A stretch of DNA of 64,000 bases, from NCBI GenBank assembly GCA_014237855.1, contig JABACD010000009.1, forward strand, positions 62,001-126,000, read 5' to 3'. A model generated the notes under the pieces. That model ran no database searches and was not told the DNA's origin. It saw nothing but the letters and a program-made list of their open reading frames with translations. The position numbers and the translations under genes are program-made. This DNA is from Planctomycetota bacterium. GTDB lineage: Bacteria > Planctomycetota > UBA1135 > GCA-002686595. Shown piece by piece: positions 24,479 through 33,777 of the stretch; position 1 is the first letter of the stretch; the number at the start of each line of letters is the position of its first letter.

Positions 24479-27400
24479 CTAGCGAGAAAAGGACGGATGC
24501 TCTCGATCGCCTCTCGCAGCGATGTAGGCCAGCAAGTCGATGATCTCCTCTCGGTTCAAGGTCACGAGCAGCCCGGTCGGCATGGGCGATATCTCCAGTG
24601 GCCTCATCTCCATGATCTTGCCACGGTCCAGCAGCACGGTCTTGTCGGGCTCCTGAAGTTCCTCAGCGACGAGGATGCTGTCTTCGTCCTGCTCCACGAT
24701 GAGACCGTTGTAAACAAGATCTCCTTCCAGCTCGATGAAGAACAATCGGTGCTCGTCCTTGATCGTCACTGACGGCTCCAGAATCTGACGCAAGAGACCC
24801 TCGCTATCGTACTGATCGGCAGCCTTCGAGAGATCAGCTCCCACGTTCTCTCCCTCTCCCTTGATGTTGTGGCAGGTATTGCAGCTGGCAACCTCAAACA
24901 TCTCACGGCCACGCTCGAAGTTCCGCCCGTGTAGCGGTTCATCAAACGCACCTGCAAAGTCGCCCAGCTCCCACATCTTGACGAAGCGCCGACCCCCAGT
25001 AGCAGCACCGCCCTCGAGCTCCTCGGGAGAATAGAAGCCTTCCTTGCCCTGGGTGGCCACACGAACTTCCTCTACCTTCTCAGGGGTGATGACCGATGAA
25101 TGGTTTCCAAATGAACTGCGAACATAGGTCAGGACATCGGCAATCTCCTGGTTGTCCAACAGATCGCCAAAGGGCGTCATCGGGACCAGCCCCGGGTATG
25201 ACTTGCCCTTCACCTCGATCGGTCCGAGCATCCCGTTCAGTGTCAGCTTGATCAGCCGGTCCTCATCCCCAGTCGCCCAGGGCGTCCCGGAGATGGGCGG
25301 AAAGCCGCCAGCCTGAAGCCCCATGCCGTCTGGTTGATGGCAAGTTGCGCAATGACCGTCGCGAGCGTAGATCTCCGCACCTCGCACGTACTGTGCGCGT
25401 GCATCTCCTCGAAGATGATCCGGAACTATCACCTCGACCTCCTCAATGATCGACTGGTTGTTCAGGTGGGCTTCAGCCGTTCTATACGGTGCCCGCAGCC
25501 AAGGGTCAGCCAGGAGCCCAGTCTCATCATGCACGCGCACATCTAGCTTGGCCACACTCTCAGTACCGCGGAAGAACTCGACCACCGCCCGATTGAAGCG
25601 CTCCTCGAAGCCGTGGCGGTTCCAGATCACAACTTCCTCGATAGCCATCGGCTCGGCCAGCTGCACGTCGATCCAGGGGTTCTCCTCTGTCGAAGTGTGA
25701 GTGAAATTACCCTTGTTCCCATCGACCAGATTCTCGATCGGAAACTCATCGCCGTTGTAGCCAGATGACTTAGTGAGGTGTGCACCTGCTGTCACCTTCG
25801 CACCACCGCTGAGGATCTCGAGCTCGGCCAGATTGATGATCCGGTCCTTGCCTGGCAATGTGATGCGGAATGAGCTGACCTCTCCCTCAGAAATTTCGGG
25901 GTGGCTGATCTCGATCATCCTGCCCCCGTCATGACTGACGACGTGTTGAGCAACAGCCTCGACTACCTCGCCCTCGGGGAGCTGACTCGCTGCAGCCAGT
26001 ACCGCAAGTCCAGCATCCCTGTCCAACCATGACCCAGCTGCAATGGCCTCCAGCTTGACTCGACCGTGGGAGTCCCTTGCGGCCTCCACGAGGAGCTCCG
26101 CTTGCTCTGGAATCAAGTGTGCGTTGTATCTCAGGACGCGCACCGCTGCGGCCCGAGCCCGGTAGTCCTCAGAGGCCAGCATTCGCCGCAAGAGCTCTTC
26201 ATCGACTCGATCCAGTCCCCAGGTAACCCAGAGCGCCTCGAGAAGGTGGTGCTCATGCATCGCATCCGCTGGGTCCAGGTTGGCGATCCAGTCAGAGAGT
26301 GCGGACAAGACCTCATCAGCGTTTCGACCACGCAGCTCTCGCCGCGTCCTGTAGCGCGTGCGGTATTCGGGCAACTTCAGGTTTTCGAGCAACTCCTCGA
26401 TCGTTGCACCAGCCACCTTCGCCGGTTCCACCAGCGGTCTGCCTGGATAGGTGATGCGATAGATCCGGCCGTGATCATGATCACGATGCGGGTCCCGGGC
26501 ATTGTGCTGCATGTGACCAATCAGCGGATTGTGCCAGTCCACGAGGTAGAGTGATCCGTCCGGGGCAATCTCAAGATCTACCGGACGATAGTTTCCATCT
26601 GATGACTTGGTCAGATCCTGTCGCCAGCGTGTGTCGTAACCCGTCCCGTCATCCATGACCTCGTGCTGCTTGGTTCCCAGGAAACCGATGCTGTTGCAGA
26701 GCAACATGTCGCCCTGTACTTGCTCTGGGAAATGACGGCTGCTGAGGAACTCGATGCCCGAAGTGGGTCGTACGCGGTGAGCGGGCTCGATCAGGTTCTT
26801 ACTGCCTGGCGTGGATACGCCATAGCGCGGATTGATAGACCCTGGAAGCATCCACTCCGTAGTCGGCCCCGAGGTGTGCAAGAAGAAGTGCTGACCCCAC
26901 TCGTCAAAGGCAATCCCCCAGGGGTTTGGAATCGAGAGCTGAGCATGACGTTCGAGGTGCCGCCGCTGTGGTGAGAATCGGTAGAACCCACCATTGGTCC
27001 CACGAACTGGACCATGAGCGGTCTCGACATTTGTGCGCAGGAACACCCCCTCGCACATCAAGATCGCACCTGAGGGATCCGCACAATAGGCACCAATCGC
27101 ATGGTGCGTGTCGTGATCGTCAAAGCCACTGAAGATGATCTCCCGCTCGTCCGCGTGGTCGTCACCATCGCGGTCACGCAGCAGGACCAGATTGATCCCC
27201 TGGGAGAGATAGACCCCCTCGGGCGCAAATTCGAAGCCCATGGGGAGGTGGAGACCATCAGCGAAGACAGTCTGCTTGTCCGCCTTGCCGTCACCATCGG
27301 TGTCCTCCAGGATCAGGAGCTTGTCATCTGGCCGTGGATCTCCTGGCCGGTAGTGCGGATAGCTCGGCATCGTTGCAACCCAAAGGCGTCCCTGGTTGTC

Positions 27401-28624
27401 GAAGGACATCTGCACGGGGTTGGCCAGGTCCGGAAACTCCACCTCAGTGGCCCACTGCTCGATCGCGTAGCCCTCTGGCACTTCGATCGTGGCCAGGGCC
27501 TCCTCACCCTCGAGGAAGGTCAGCTCGCCATTCTTCCCGCCAGGCTTGTAGTTGGTCTCGACCAGCGGAAGTTCGGAAGTCTTCGCATCTCTCTTCGCAA
27601 GGTCGATGCTCGTGCCACTCAGCGCTGCCCAGATGTTCTCATCCCGGACCTCGGTCATCTCTCTGATCTTCTCGATCTCGAAGGGGTAGTTGGCCGGACC
27701 AAACGGGTCATAGCGGCGCCCAAATACATGCACGCCATTCGGAATCTTGAAGTCATTGATCCAAAACCAGTTCTTCTCGAGAACCGCATCGTGTACGAGT
27801 TGACGGTGCTCGGCTTGATCCTCACTCAGGGTCCCAAACAGCTCATCGAGCAGGAAGCTGGAGAAGCGCTCGTAGCCGGCTTCATTCAGCAAGGCTCCAT
27901 CCCCCGTCAGTGGAGCCCTCGACTCTTCGTACCAATCAAGCGAGGGGTTGAACGCGTTGATGAAGCGAACACCATTCTCAGCTGCCACGCTCTCCATGAT
28001 GGCGGTGTACGCCGCGATGTTCGCGTTCTCCATCGTTCCATCGGGAACACTCAGTGATGTGGACCTGTCCTCAAAGGCCGTGGGCGAGACCAGGACGACT
28101 TCAGGTGGTGTAGAGCCGTTGTATTTCGTCGAGAGGGTGTGCTCTAGAAAAGCATCCAGCTCTCGAGAGAAGTTCTCGAGGCCGCCAAGTCCCTGGAAGG
28201 ACTCGTTGAACCCAAAGAAGGCGATAAGGAGGTCAGGCTCAAGCCGCGCAAGCCACTCATCCTCGGTCTCGAAGTGACCGATGCCCGGAGCTTGGTTGTC
28301 ATCTGCATGGGGACCAAAGAACTCCTGCGCCCCGGGAAAGCCCAGCTGATCGGCTCGACCGGAGTGGGGCCGGAAGCTCGGCGTGTTGCCCTCATCACAC
28401 ATGTTGCGGATCACCAGCTCGTGCTCCGGGTAGCGCAACTGGAGGCCAGTCTCGAACTGCCCGAAGTGCAGCATCCTCGACCCCAGGCCATTGCCCATGA
28501 GTACCACTCGGTCTCCTCGTTCTAGCTCGAGCCCCTGAACGCCTCGCGGGGAGGCTTGGCTCGGGATGCCCGAGAGGACAAGAAGGGCAAACACCGCGGG
28601 ACACTTCGATATCATTCTATGCAT
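24479..28624 (-). CDS. PVC-type heme-binding dehydrogenase with SGNH-like, propeller, HEAT, discoidin-like and two cytochrome c domains
   Basis: A 1381-residue exported protein from an ATG at 28624 (an ATG at 28615 is alternative) with a signal peptide. Order: an SGNH/GDSL-like domain about 30-270; a sorbosone-dehydrogenase-like propeller about 370-740 (VQMSFDNQGRLWVATMPSYP); HEAT-like helices about 770-890; an F5/8-type-C/discoidin-like sandwich about 930-1050 (ENLVDGNKGNFTHTS); cytochrome c with CATCH at 1092; and a terminal PVC-type cytochrome with CNTCH at 1248. In the SGNH domain the usual D-x-x-H is DGALLNEAGY, so the catalytic His is missing and it is probably not an esterase. PVC-type proteins of this layout are characteristic of Planctomycetota and Verrucomicrobiota and are presumed to oxidise sugars or polymers outside the cytoplasm. 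Confidence 0.88.
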   Translation of the reverse strand: MHRMISKCPAVFALLVLSGIPSQASPRGVQGLELERGDRVVLMGNGLGSRMLHFGQFETGLQLRYPEHELVIRNMCDEGNTPSFRPHSGRADQLGFPGAQEFFGPHADDNQAPGIGHFETEDEWLARLEPDLLIAFFGFNESFQGLGGLENFSRELDAFLEHTLSTKYNGSTPPEVVLVSPTAFEDRSTSLSVPDGTMENANIAAYTAIMESVAAENGVRFINAFNPSLDWYEESRAPLTGDGALLNEAGYERFSSFLLDELFGTLSEDQAEHRQLVHDAVLEKNWFWINDFKIPNGVHVFGRRYDPFGPANYPFEIEKIREMTEVRDENIWAALSGTSIDLAKRDAKTSELPLVETNYKPGGKNGELTFLEGEEALATIEVPEGYAIEQWATEVEFPDLANPVQMSFDNQGRLWVATMPSYPHYRPGDPRPDDKLLILEDTDGDGKADKQTVFADGLHLPMGFEFAPEGVYLSQGINLVLLRDRDGDDHADEREIIFSGFDDHDTHHAIGAYCADPSGAILMCEGVFLRTNVETAHGPVRGTNGGFYRFSPQRRHLERHAQLSIPNPWGIAFDEWGQHFFLHTSGPTTEWMLPGSINPRYGVSTPGSKNLIEPAHRVRPTSGIEFLSSRHFPEQVQGDMLLCNSIGFLGTKQHEVMDDGTGYDTRWRQDLTKSSDGNYRPVDLEIAPDGSLYLVDWHNPLIGHMQHNARDPHRDHDHGRIYRITYPGRPLVEPAKVAGATIEELLENLKLPEYRTRYRTRRELRGRNADEVLSALSDWIANLDPADAMHEHHLLEALWVTWGLDRVDEELLRRMLASEDYRARAAAVRVLRYNAHLIPEQAELLVEAARDSHGRVKLEAIAAGSWLDRDAGLAVLAAASQLPEGEVVEAVAQHVVSHDGGRMIEISHPEISEGEVSSFRITLPGKDRIINLAELEILSGGAKVTAGAHLTKSSGYNGDEFPIENLVDGNKGNFTHTSTEENPWIDVQLAEPMAIEEVVIWNRHGFEERFNRAVVEFFRGTESVAKLDVRVHDETGLLADPWLRAPYRTAEAHLNNQSIIEEVEVIVPDHLRGDARAQYVRGAEIYARDGHCATCHQPDGMGLQAGGFPPISGTPWATGDEDRLIKLTLNGMLGPIEVKGKSYPGLVPMTPFGDLLDNQEIADVLTYVRSSFGNHSSVITPEKVEEVRVATQGKEGFYSPEELEGGAATGGRRFVKMWELGDFAGAFDEPLHGRNFERGREMFEVASCNTCHNIKGEGENVGADLSKAADQYDSEGLLRQILEPSVTIKDEHRLFFIELEGDLVYNGLIVEQDEDSILVAEELQEPDKTVLLDRGKIMEMRPLEISPMPTGLLVTLNREEIIDLLAYIAARGDREHPSFSR

Positions 28625-28886
28625 GCTGAAAAATGGCCTTGGTGCGAGGGGAGTGCAGGTGTTCGCCCTCATGGATCAGGCGGATCCGTGCCGGGAACTA
28701 CCCCCGAGCACCTTGCTCGAGGGCCTCCACTCTTGAGACTGGAATGAACAGGGAGCCTTGCTCTTGATGAGGCTGACCCAACAACACGGGATCAAAGGCC
28801 CGAGCGGCCCTTGAGTGGTGGCCAAGCAAGACACCCGGCTGCACCGGCTCTCCCATGCAGCGGGCCTTCACCTGGATCAAGCAGAA

Positions 28887-29936
28887 TCATCGCCAGCGCC
28901 AGCCCCAATCACTCTGGGAAACCTCGATGCGCGCTCGCATGGCCAGGGCCTGCTCGTTCTGGGGCTCGACCAAGAGGACAGTGTTCACACTCTCCATGGC
29001 CCGACCGTAGGACCCTCGAACCAGCTCCAGGCTTGCTGCGGATAGCAGGCTGTCATGCCACTGGGTCCTGCACTGCGCCCCGAGGTCTTCAAGCTCCGCA
29101 ATCATCAGCGGGTCATCCGCGAACTGCTGGCTCAACCTGTCTATATCAGCCAGGGCCAGCTCGAATTCCTTGGCCGCACCGTGCAGGTCGCGACTGGCTG
29201 CCGAGAACTGCCGGGAATTCAGCAGACCCTTTCGGCGCCGCTCCTTGCCCTTGTCCATCCGGGCCAGGACAGGCTTGAGCTTGCGCTCACGTTCCGCAAC
29301 AACACGCGCGTCTTCCTTGGCACGTCGGGCCTTGTTCTGCTCGCCAATAGCGCGATCAGAAGCCGCCTCAACCGTCGAGATCAGCCGATCTTGCTCTTCA
29401 ACCGACAAGGAACTCGACTGACGGGTGATGATCCGCGTGACCGCACTGCGAGCCTCCGAGATCTTGCCCTCTGCACAGAGGGAATCGACGAGTTGAACAA
29501 TCAACTCGATGGCCCGCTCGCGGACAGCAGGCGGCAGAGCCTCCCCGTCGTGAATCATGTGGGCGCAGCGCCGCAGCTCTGTACGAGCCATCTCTGTCAG
29601 CCCTTTCTCTTCGGCCAGTTCCGCAACAGCCAGCTGGGCCGAGAGGTCGCCTTCGGGAACCTGCTCGCGGGCGAGGCGAACCTGGGAGACGTCATCAAAA
29701 TTCGAGACGTTGTACCAGCGCATCGCAGTCCCACCGGCCACAGAGACGCGTAACCTGACCCGGCCAGGCTCTGAACCGACAATCACACCCCTCACACTGG
29801 ATCCACCCGTGAGGTTGTAGGTGATTGGTCGTGCCTCCAAGTCCCCGTCCTGGTGTGAGCCAAGCGGAACAAGGGCCGAGAACGAAAGTAGGCCCGCAAG
29901 AAGGGTAGCCAGGCCAAAGAGTCGGGAACGAGACAT
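28887..29936 (-). CDS. Secreted helical protein of unknown function with TPR-like C-terminus
   Basis: A 349-residue exported protein with signal peptide about 1-25 (LATLLAGLLSFSALVPLG). Residues about 35-90 are beta-rich (RPITYNLTGGSSVRGVIVGS), possibly a small ligand or peptidoglycan-binding module. From about 95 the protein is helical and charged, with coiled-coil-like stretches (KARRAKEDARVVAERERKLK) and a final TPR-like pair (AMESVNTVLLVEPQNEQALAMRARI). It ends in WGWRWR. I do not recognise a named family. It lies between the PVC-type protein and a PQQ-like propeller, all minus strand, with gaps of over 100 bp. Confidence 0.75.
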   Translation of the reverse strand: MSRSRLFGLATLLAGLLSFSALVPLGSHQDGDLEARPITYNLTGGSSVRGVIVGSEPGRVRLRVSVAGGTAMRWYNVSNFDDVSQVRLAREQVPEGDLSAQLAVAELAEEKGLTEMARTELRRCAHMIHDGEALPPAVRERAIELIVQLVDSLCAEGKISEARSAVTRIITRQSSSLSVEEQDRLISTVEAASDRAIGEQNKARRAKEDARVVAERERKLKPVLARMDKGKERRRKGLLNSRQFSAASRDLHGAAKEFELALADIDRLSQQFADDPLMIAELEDLGAQCRTQWHDSLLSAASLELVRGSYGRAMESVNTVLLVEPQNEQALAMRARIEVSQSDWGWRWR

Positions 29937-29986
29937 GCTGATCCTCCAGGTCAGTAGGTATGAGACGATCAGTCTAGCGAACCCGA

Positions 29987-30014
29987 TTACCCAGCTGACG
30001 GTTTCGCTGGGTAA
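29987..30014 (-). terminator. Stem-loop downstream of PQQ-like gene
   Basis: A perfect 9-bp stem TTACCCAGC (29987-29995) / GCTGGGTAA (30006-30014) with a 10-base loop, 70 bp after the stop of the PQQ-like gene at 30084 and 50 bp before the start of the next gene. It lacks a T-tract. It may be a terminator or processing signal. Confidence 0.4.
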
Positions 30015-30083
30015 GGTCGTCAGAGCAGCCCCAGATGAGCCGCCAGGCCGGAACAGATAGACCGCCAGCCCTCCGGCGACGAC

Positions 30084-31436
30084 CTACTCCTGGGAGCTAA
30101 TTCGGTAGAGTCGTGAATCCGTGCGGATGAAGAGGCTATTCCCAACCGCAACGATCGATGCCCGGATGAGATCACTGTCCTCCTCGCCCATGGTGGCCCG
30201 ATGCAGGACGTCGCCCTTCTCTGCATCAACGACCATGACGTTTCCACCGTGGTCCATGATCCAGATACGACCGTCCGCGCCAGTCGGTGACGAACGCCAC
30301 TTGTGATCCTTGGGGAGGGAGATACTCCACTCATGCTCGCCAGAGCTGGCATTCACGCGAGTCAAGGCATTCCGCAAGTCGCTCAGCACAAAGAAAGCAC
30401 CATTGTAGAAGAGCGGAGTAGGAACATCTGTGGTCACTGGATCACGGCGCCCCCCACTCTTCCAGGCAATCTGATTGTCGTCCAGCGTCCCCTTGCCACC
30501 GAGCTTCACGGCACAGACGGGCGCACCCTTTGGGCCACACGCCAGAGCCACTCCGGCGCCGATCACAGGCGACGGTACGAGCCGCCACCAGGCCTCACGA
30601 TGCCCCTCGTTCCAGGTCCCCCAGCGCCACAGCTCTGTGCCCGTCGCAGGATCATGCCCAGTGATCACGTCTCCGCCGACGATCAGCAGCTCCTTGCGAT
30701 CCGCGCCTTCGTGGGGAATGACCGTGGCGTAGGACTCAAGGGACTCCTTGACAGCCTTTGATGGACGGACATGTCGATAGTTCGTCTTACCTGTTTCCAG
30801 ATCCAACGCCAGCAAGAATGACTCGGCCCCTTCCTCGCCAAGGTCGTTGGCGGGCTCATTGCGCTGCAAGACCGGAATGAACAGCTGGCCCTCGAAGATC
30901 GTCGGGCTGGCCGAGAATGTCCACTGGAAGGCAAAGTCCCCGAAGTCCTTCTGCAGGTTACGATCCCACTCCCTCTCACCATCGAGCGAATAGCAGACCA
31001 GGTCTCCATTCCCGAAGAAGAAGACAGCTCGATCTCCGGCAGCCACAGCGGATGGTGAGGCGTAGTTGCTCCTGTTGTGCAGCTGGGTTGCCGTACCTTT
31101 TCCTCCCGGCTGGTATCCACTGCCGGCAGCGTCGACCCACTTCTCCTCACCGCTCTCCCGATCGAGGCAGACAGCGAGCAGGGCACCTGCATCCTCATCG
31201 ATACAGGTGAGGAAGATGCTGTCTCCCAGGAGGATCGGCGTGCTCGCACCGGGACCAGGTAACTTGGAGTTCCACCTGACATTCTCGCTCTTCGAGAAGC
31301 TGTCCGGCAGCCCTGTAGCACCAGATGAGCCGTCGAAGTTCGGCCCGCGCCAGTGTGACCAGTCTTGCGCCAAGACCTCGGAAGCTCCAAGGGAGAGGAT
31401 CAACGATACGGCGGGGATGAGTCGCATGGATTTCAT
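30084..31436 (-). CDS. Secreted PQQ-like beta-propeller protein
   Basis: A 450-residue exported protein with signal peptide (about 1-24, cleavage after VLAQ). The mature N-terminus carries the W-x-x-W-R-G-P motif (WSHWRGPNFDG) found in this planctomycete PQQ-like group. The body has the repeated blades of PQQ-binding-like domains (VVDAEKGDVLHR, ALDLETGKTNYRH, GHDPATGTELWRW). The residues that bind PQQ and calcium in true quinoproteins are not recognisable, so it is more likely a structural or binding propeller, as in BamB. Several paralogues occur in the window. The start at 31436 is preferred over 31427. Confidence 0.87.
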   Translation of the reverse strand: MKSMRLIPAVSLILSLGASEVLAQDWSHWRGPNFDGSSGATGLPDSFSKSENVRWNSKLPGPGASTPILLGDSIFLTCIDEDAGALLAVCLDRESGEEKWVDAAGSGYQPGGKGTATQLHNRSNYASPSAVAAGDRAVFFFGNGDLVCYSLDGEREWDRNLQKDFGDFAFQWTFSASPTIFEGQLFIPVLQRNEPANDLGEEGAESFLLALDLETGKTNYRHVRPSKAVKESLESYATVIPHEGADRKELLIVGGDVITGHDPATGTELWRWGTWNEGHREAWWRLVPSPVIGAGVALACGPKGAPVCAVKLGGKGTLDDNQIAWKSGGRRDPVTTDVPTPLFYNGAFFVLSDLRNALTRVNASSGEHEWSISLPKDHKWRSSPTGADGRIWIMDHGGNVMVVDAEKGDVLHRATMGEEDSDLIRASIVAVGNSLFIRTDSRLYRISSQE

Positions 31437-31517
31437 TGGTCGTGGTACTCGGTCCTGAGCATGGATTGTACTTTCCGGGATCCTGACCTGGCGAGGTCCT
31501 TGGGGGTCCAGCCCGCC

Positions 31518-32294
31518 TCAGCAGCCTTTCCAGACCGGTGGACGCTTCTCCGAGAAGGCCCGCATGCCCTCGGCGAGGTCCTCGCTCTCCAGCATCACGT
31601 CGATAGCCTCGTAGTGGGCCCCCATGGCCGCCTCCAGGCTGTCATGGCGCATCCCATCCAGAACACAGCGCTTGATCGCCCGAACGGAGAGTGGCGCGGA
31701 CCTCATGATCATCTTGACCCAGCGACTCGCCGCACCCAGCAAGTCCGCCGACGGCACGATCTCGTTGACGAAGCCCACCTGAAGAGCCTCCTGCGCGGAG
31801 ACCTTTCGCCCCGTCAGCAACATCCCCATCCCAAGCTTGAGGCCAATTTGACGGGTCAGGCGGTGCATCCCACCGGCCATCGGCACCAGGCCAATGTGCC
31901 CCTCTGGCAGGGAGAAGGTCGCGTTGTCCGAGCAGATAATCAGGTCGCAGGCGAGCGCGATCTCAAAGCCACCACCGACAGCAGCCCCGTTGACTGCAGC
32001 AATGATCGGCTTGGAGCTCTGGAATCGCTCGGTCAGTCCACCAAATCCGGTCTCCGGGTCTTCAGAGAGCTTCTTTCCTGGCGTCTGTGAGTTGATATCG
32101 AGACCGGCGCAGAAAGCACGATTCCCCGCTCCTGTGATGACGGCAGCCCACAGCTCTGGGTCAGCATCAAACGCATCAAAGATCCTGGCCAGCTCGAAGT
32201 TCGCCTCGGGGTTCAGGCAGTTCATCACCTCCGGACGATTGATGGTGACCGTCATCACCCGGTCCTCGACTTGGACAATGCAGAATTCGCTCAT
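31518..32294 (-). CDS. Enoyl-CoA hydratase/isomerase family protein (crotonase)
   Basis: A 258-residue crotonase-fold enzyme. The oxyanion-hole segments are clear: AFCAGLDINSQ and NGAAVGGGFEIALACDLI. Both Glu residues used by true hydratases are present, in GGFEIA and in FSLPEGHIGLVP, so hydration of 2-enoyl-CoA is likely. The start is the ATG at 32294 (MSEFCIVQVEDRV); the frame is open upstream. It is a single gene, 80 bp downstream of nothing related, and divergent from a PQQ-like gene. The specific acyl substrate is not deducible; beta-oxidation or a degradative pathway is possible. Confidence 0.88.
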   Translation of the reverse strand: MSEFCIVQVEDRVMTVTINRPEVMNCLNPEANFELARIFDAFDADPELWAAVITGAGNRAFCAGLDINSQTPGKKLSEDPETGFGGLTERFQSSKPIIAAVNGAAVGGGFEIALACDLIICSDNATFSLPEGHIGLVPMAGGMHRLTRQIGLKLGMGMLLTGRKVSAQEALQVGFVNEIVPSADLLGAASRWVKMIMRSAPLSVRAIKRCVLDGMRHDSLEAAMGAHYEAIDVMLESEDLAEGMRAFSEKRPPVWKGC

Positions 32295-32550
32295 CGCTAG
32301 GAAATTAGAAAAGGGTCGGCCTGGGAGCAAGCCGGCAACGCTTCAGCAGAGAGCATAGAGCAGAGCTGGGGCTCCGCCCGCCACCTTTCCCCTGGCTCTT
32401 ACCGGGCCTTGGCATTGGCACGGCCCAAAATTGATAACCTCAGCGGCACCTCACACCCCATCCTGGCATGGGCTACCAGGCCTGGCGTCATCAGGTCGAC
32501 CAGCAAGGCCACTGATGACCCAGCTCGAACCAGATCAACTCGAAAGCTAC

Positions 32551-33768
32551 ATGACGCTCACCGCTAATCGCTCCATCAAGTTCAGCGTCGTCTTCGCCGC
32601 TCTCGCCCTCACATCAGCCGCAGACTCGGAGACTGTCGAGGACGCCAGTTGGCCCTACTGGCGAGGCCCAGCCCGCAATGGAGTCTCCACGGAGACGAAG
32701 TGGCAGCCAGAGGGAAAGCCCGAGGACCTTTGGAGCCTGGACGTAGGGCTTGGGTACTCGGCCGTCTCGATCGACAACGGACGGCTGTACACCATGGGGC
32801 ACGACAAGGAAAAAGGTGTCGACTCCGTCTGGTGCCTCAACCCCGTGAGCGGAGAGGAGATCTGGTCGCATGAATACGAGGCCGCACTCTGGAACTTCAT
32901 GCACGGGGGAGGGACCCTTGGGACCCCCACCATTGATGGAGAGGCCCTCTACACCCTGAATCGCGAGGGCAAGCTCTTCTGTTTCGATGCGACCTCGGGC
33001 GAGGTGCGCTGGAAGATGGACGTCACGGAGAAGCTCGGTGCAGAACCCGGAAAGTGGGGCTTCTCCGCCTCTCCAGTTGTCGACGGAGACTCCCTCCTGA
33101 TCAACATCGGAAAGATGGTCTCCATGGACAAGAAGACCGGCAAGGTCAGCTGGGAGACCCGCGACTATGGACACTCCTACTCGACCCCCACTCCCTTCGA
33201 ATTGAGAGGCCGGTCCGCTCTGGCCCTCCTGAACAGCGAGGGACTCGCCATCCTTGATCGCACCGATGGAGAGGAGCTGTATTTCCACGAGTGGAAGACC
33301 AAGTATGACATCAACGCCGCCAGCCCGATCATCGACGGGGACACGGTCTTCATCTCTTCAGGACTCAACAGGGGTGGAGCCATGCTCCGAATGGGTGAGG
33401 AAGAGCTCGAGGTCCTCTGGGAGAGCAAGGCCATGCGCAACAAGATGAACGGGTGCGTTCAGCTAGGCGACTATCTCTATGGCTTCGACGAGGCAATCCT
33501 CAAGTGCATCGACAAGAAGGGTGAAGTGAAGTGGAGTGAGCGAGGTCTCGGCCAGGGCGCCTTGAGTGCGACGGTCAACCGCCTCCTCTTGACGAGCGAC
33601 CAAGGCGAGCTGATCATCCTGGAGGCGACCCCAGGCGAGTACAAGGAGCTCTCACGGACCCACGTGATCGAGGATGGCGGAGTCTACTGGACCACCCCGG
33701 TCATCCTCGACGGACTGATCTATGTACGCGGAAGCGGAGGACAGCTGGTCTGCCGCGACCACCGCTGA
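32551..33768 (+). CDS. Secreted PQQ-like beta-propeller protein
   Basis: A 405-residue exported protein. The ATG at 32551 starts a good signal peptide (IKFSVVFAALALTSAADS); the frame is open to 32431. The mature N-terminus has WPYWRGPARNGVS, then PQQ-like blades such as VWCLNPVSGEEIWSHEYE and LFCFDATSGEVRWKMDV. It is the only plus-strand gene between 23.7 and 64 kb. It converges on another PQQ-like gene with only 9 bp between the two stops. Function is unknown; see the paralogues nearby. Confidence 0.85.
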   Translation: MTLTANRSIKFSVVFAALALTSAADSETVEDASWPYWRGPARNGVSTETKWQPEGKPEDLWSLDVGLGYSAVSIDNGRLYTMGHDKEKGVDSVWCLNPVSGEEIWSHEYEAALWNFMHGGGTLGTPTIDGEALYTLNREGKLFCFDATSGEVRWKMDVTEKLGAEPGKWGFSASPVVDGDSLLINIGKMVSMDKKTGKVSWETRDYGHSYSTPTPFELRGRSALALLNSEGLAILDRTDGEELYFHEWKTKYDINAASPIIDGDTVFISSGLNRGGAMLRMGEEELEVLWESKAMRNKMNGCVQLGDYLYGFDEAILKCIDKKGEVKWSERGLGQGALSATVNRLLLTSDQGELIILEATPGEYKELSRTHVIEDGGVYWTTPVILDGLIYVRGSGGQLVCRDHR

Positions 33769-33777
33769 GCTGGCTGC

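Noticed and set aside
27101..28057. 318-residue plus-strand ORF
   Set aside because: Lies entirely antisense to the PVC-type protein; high-GC shadow frame.
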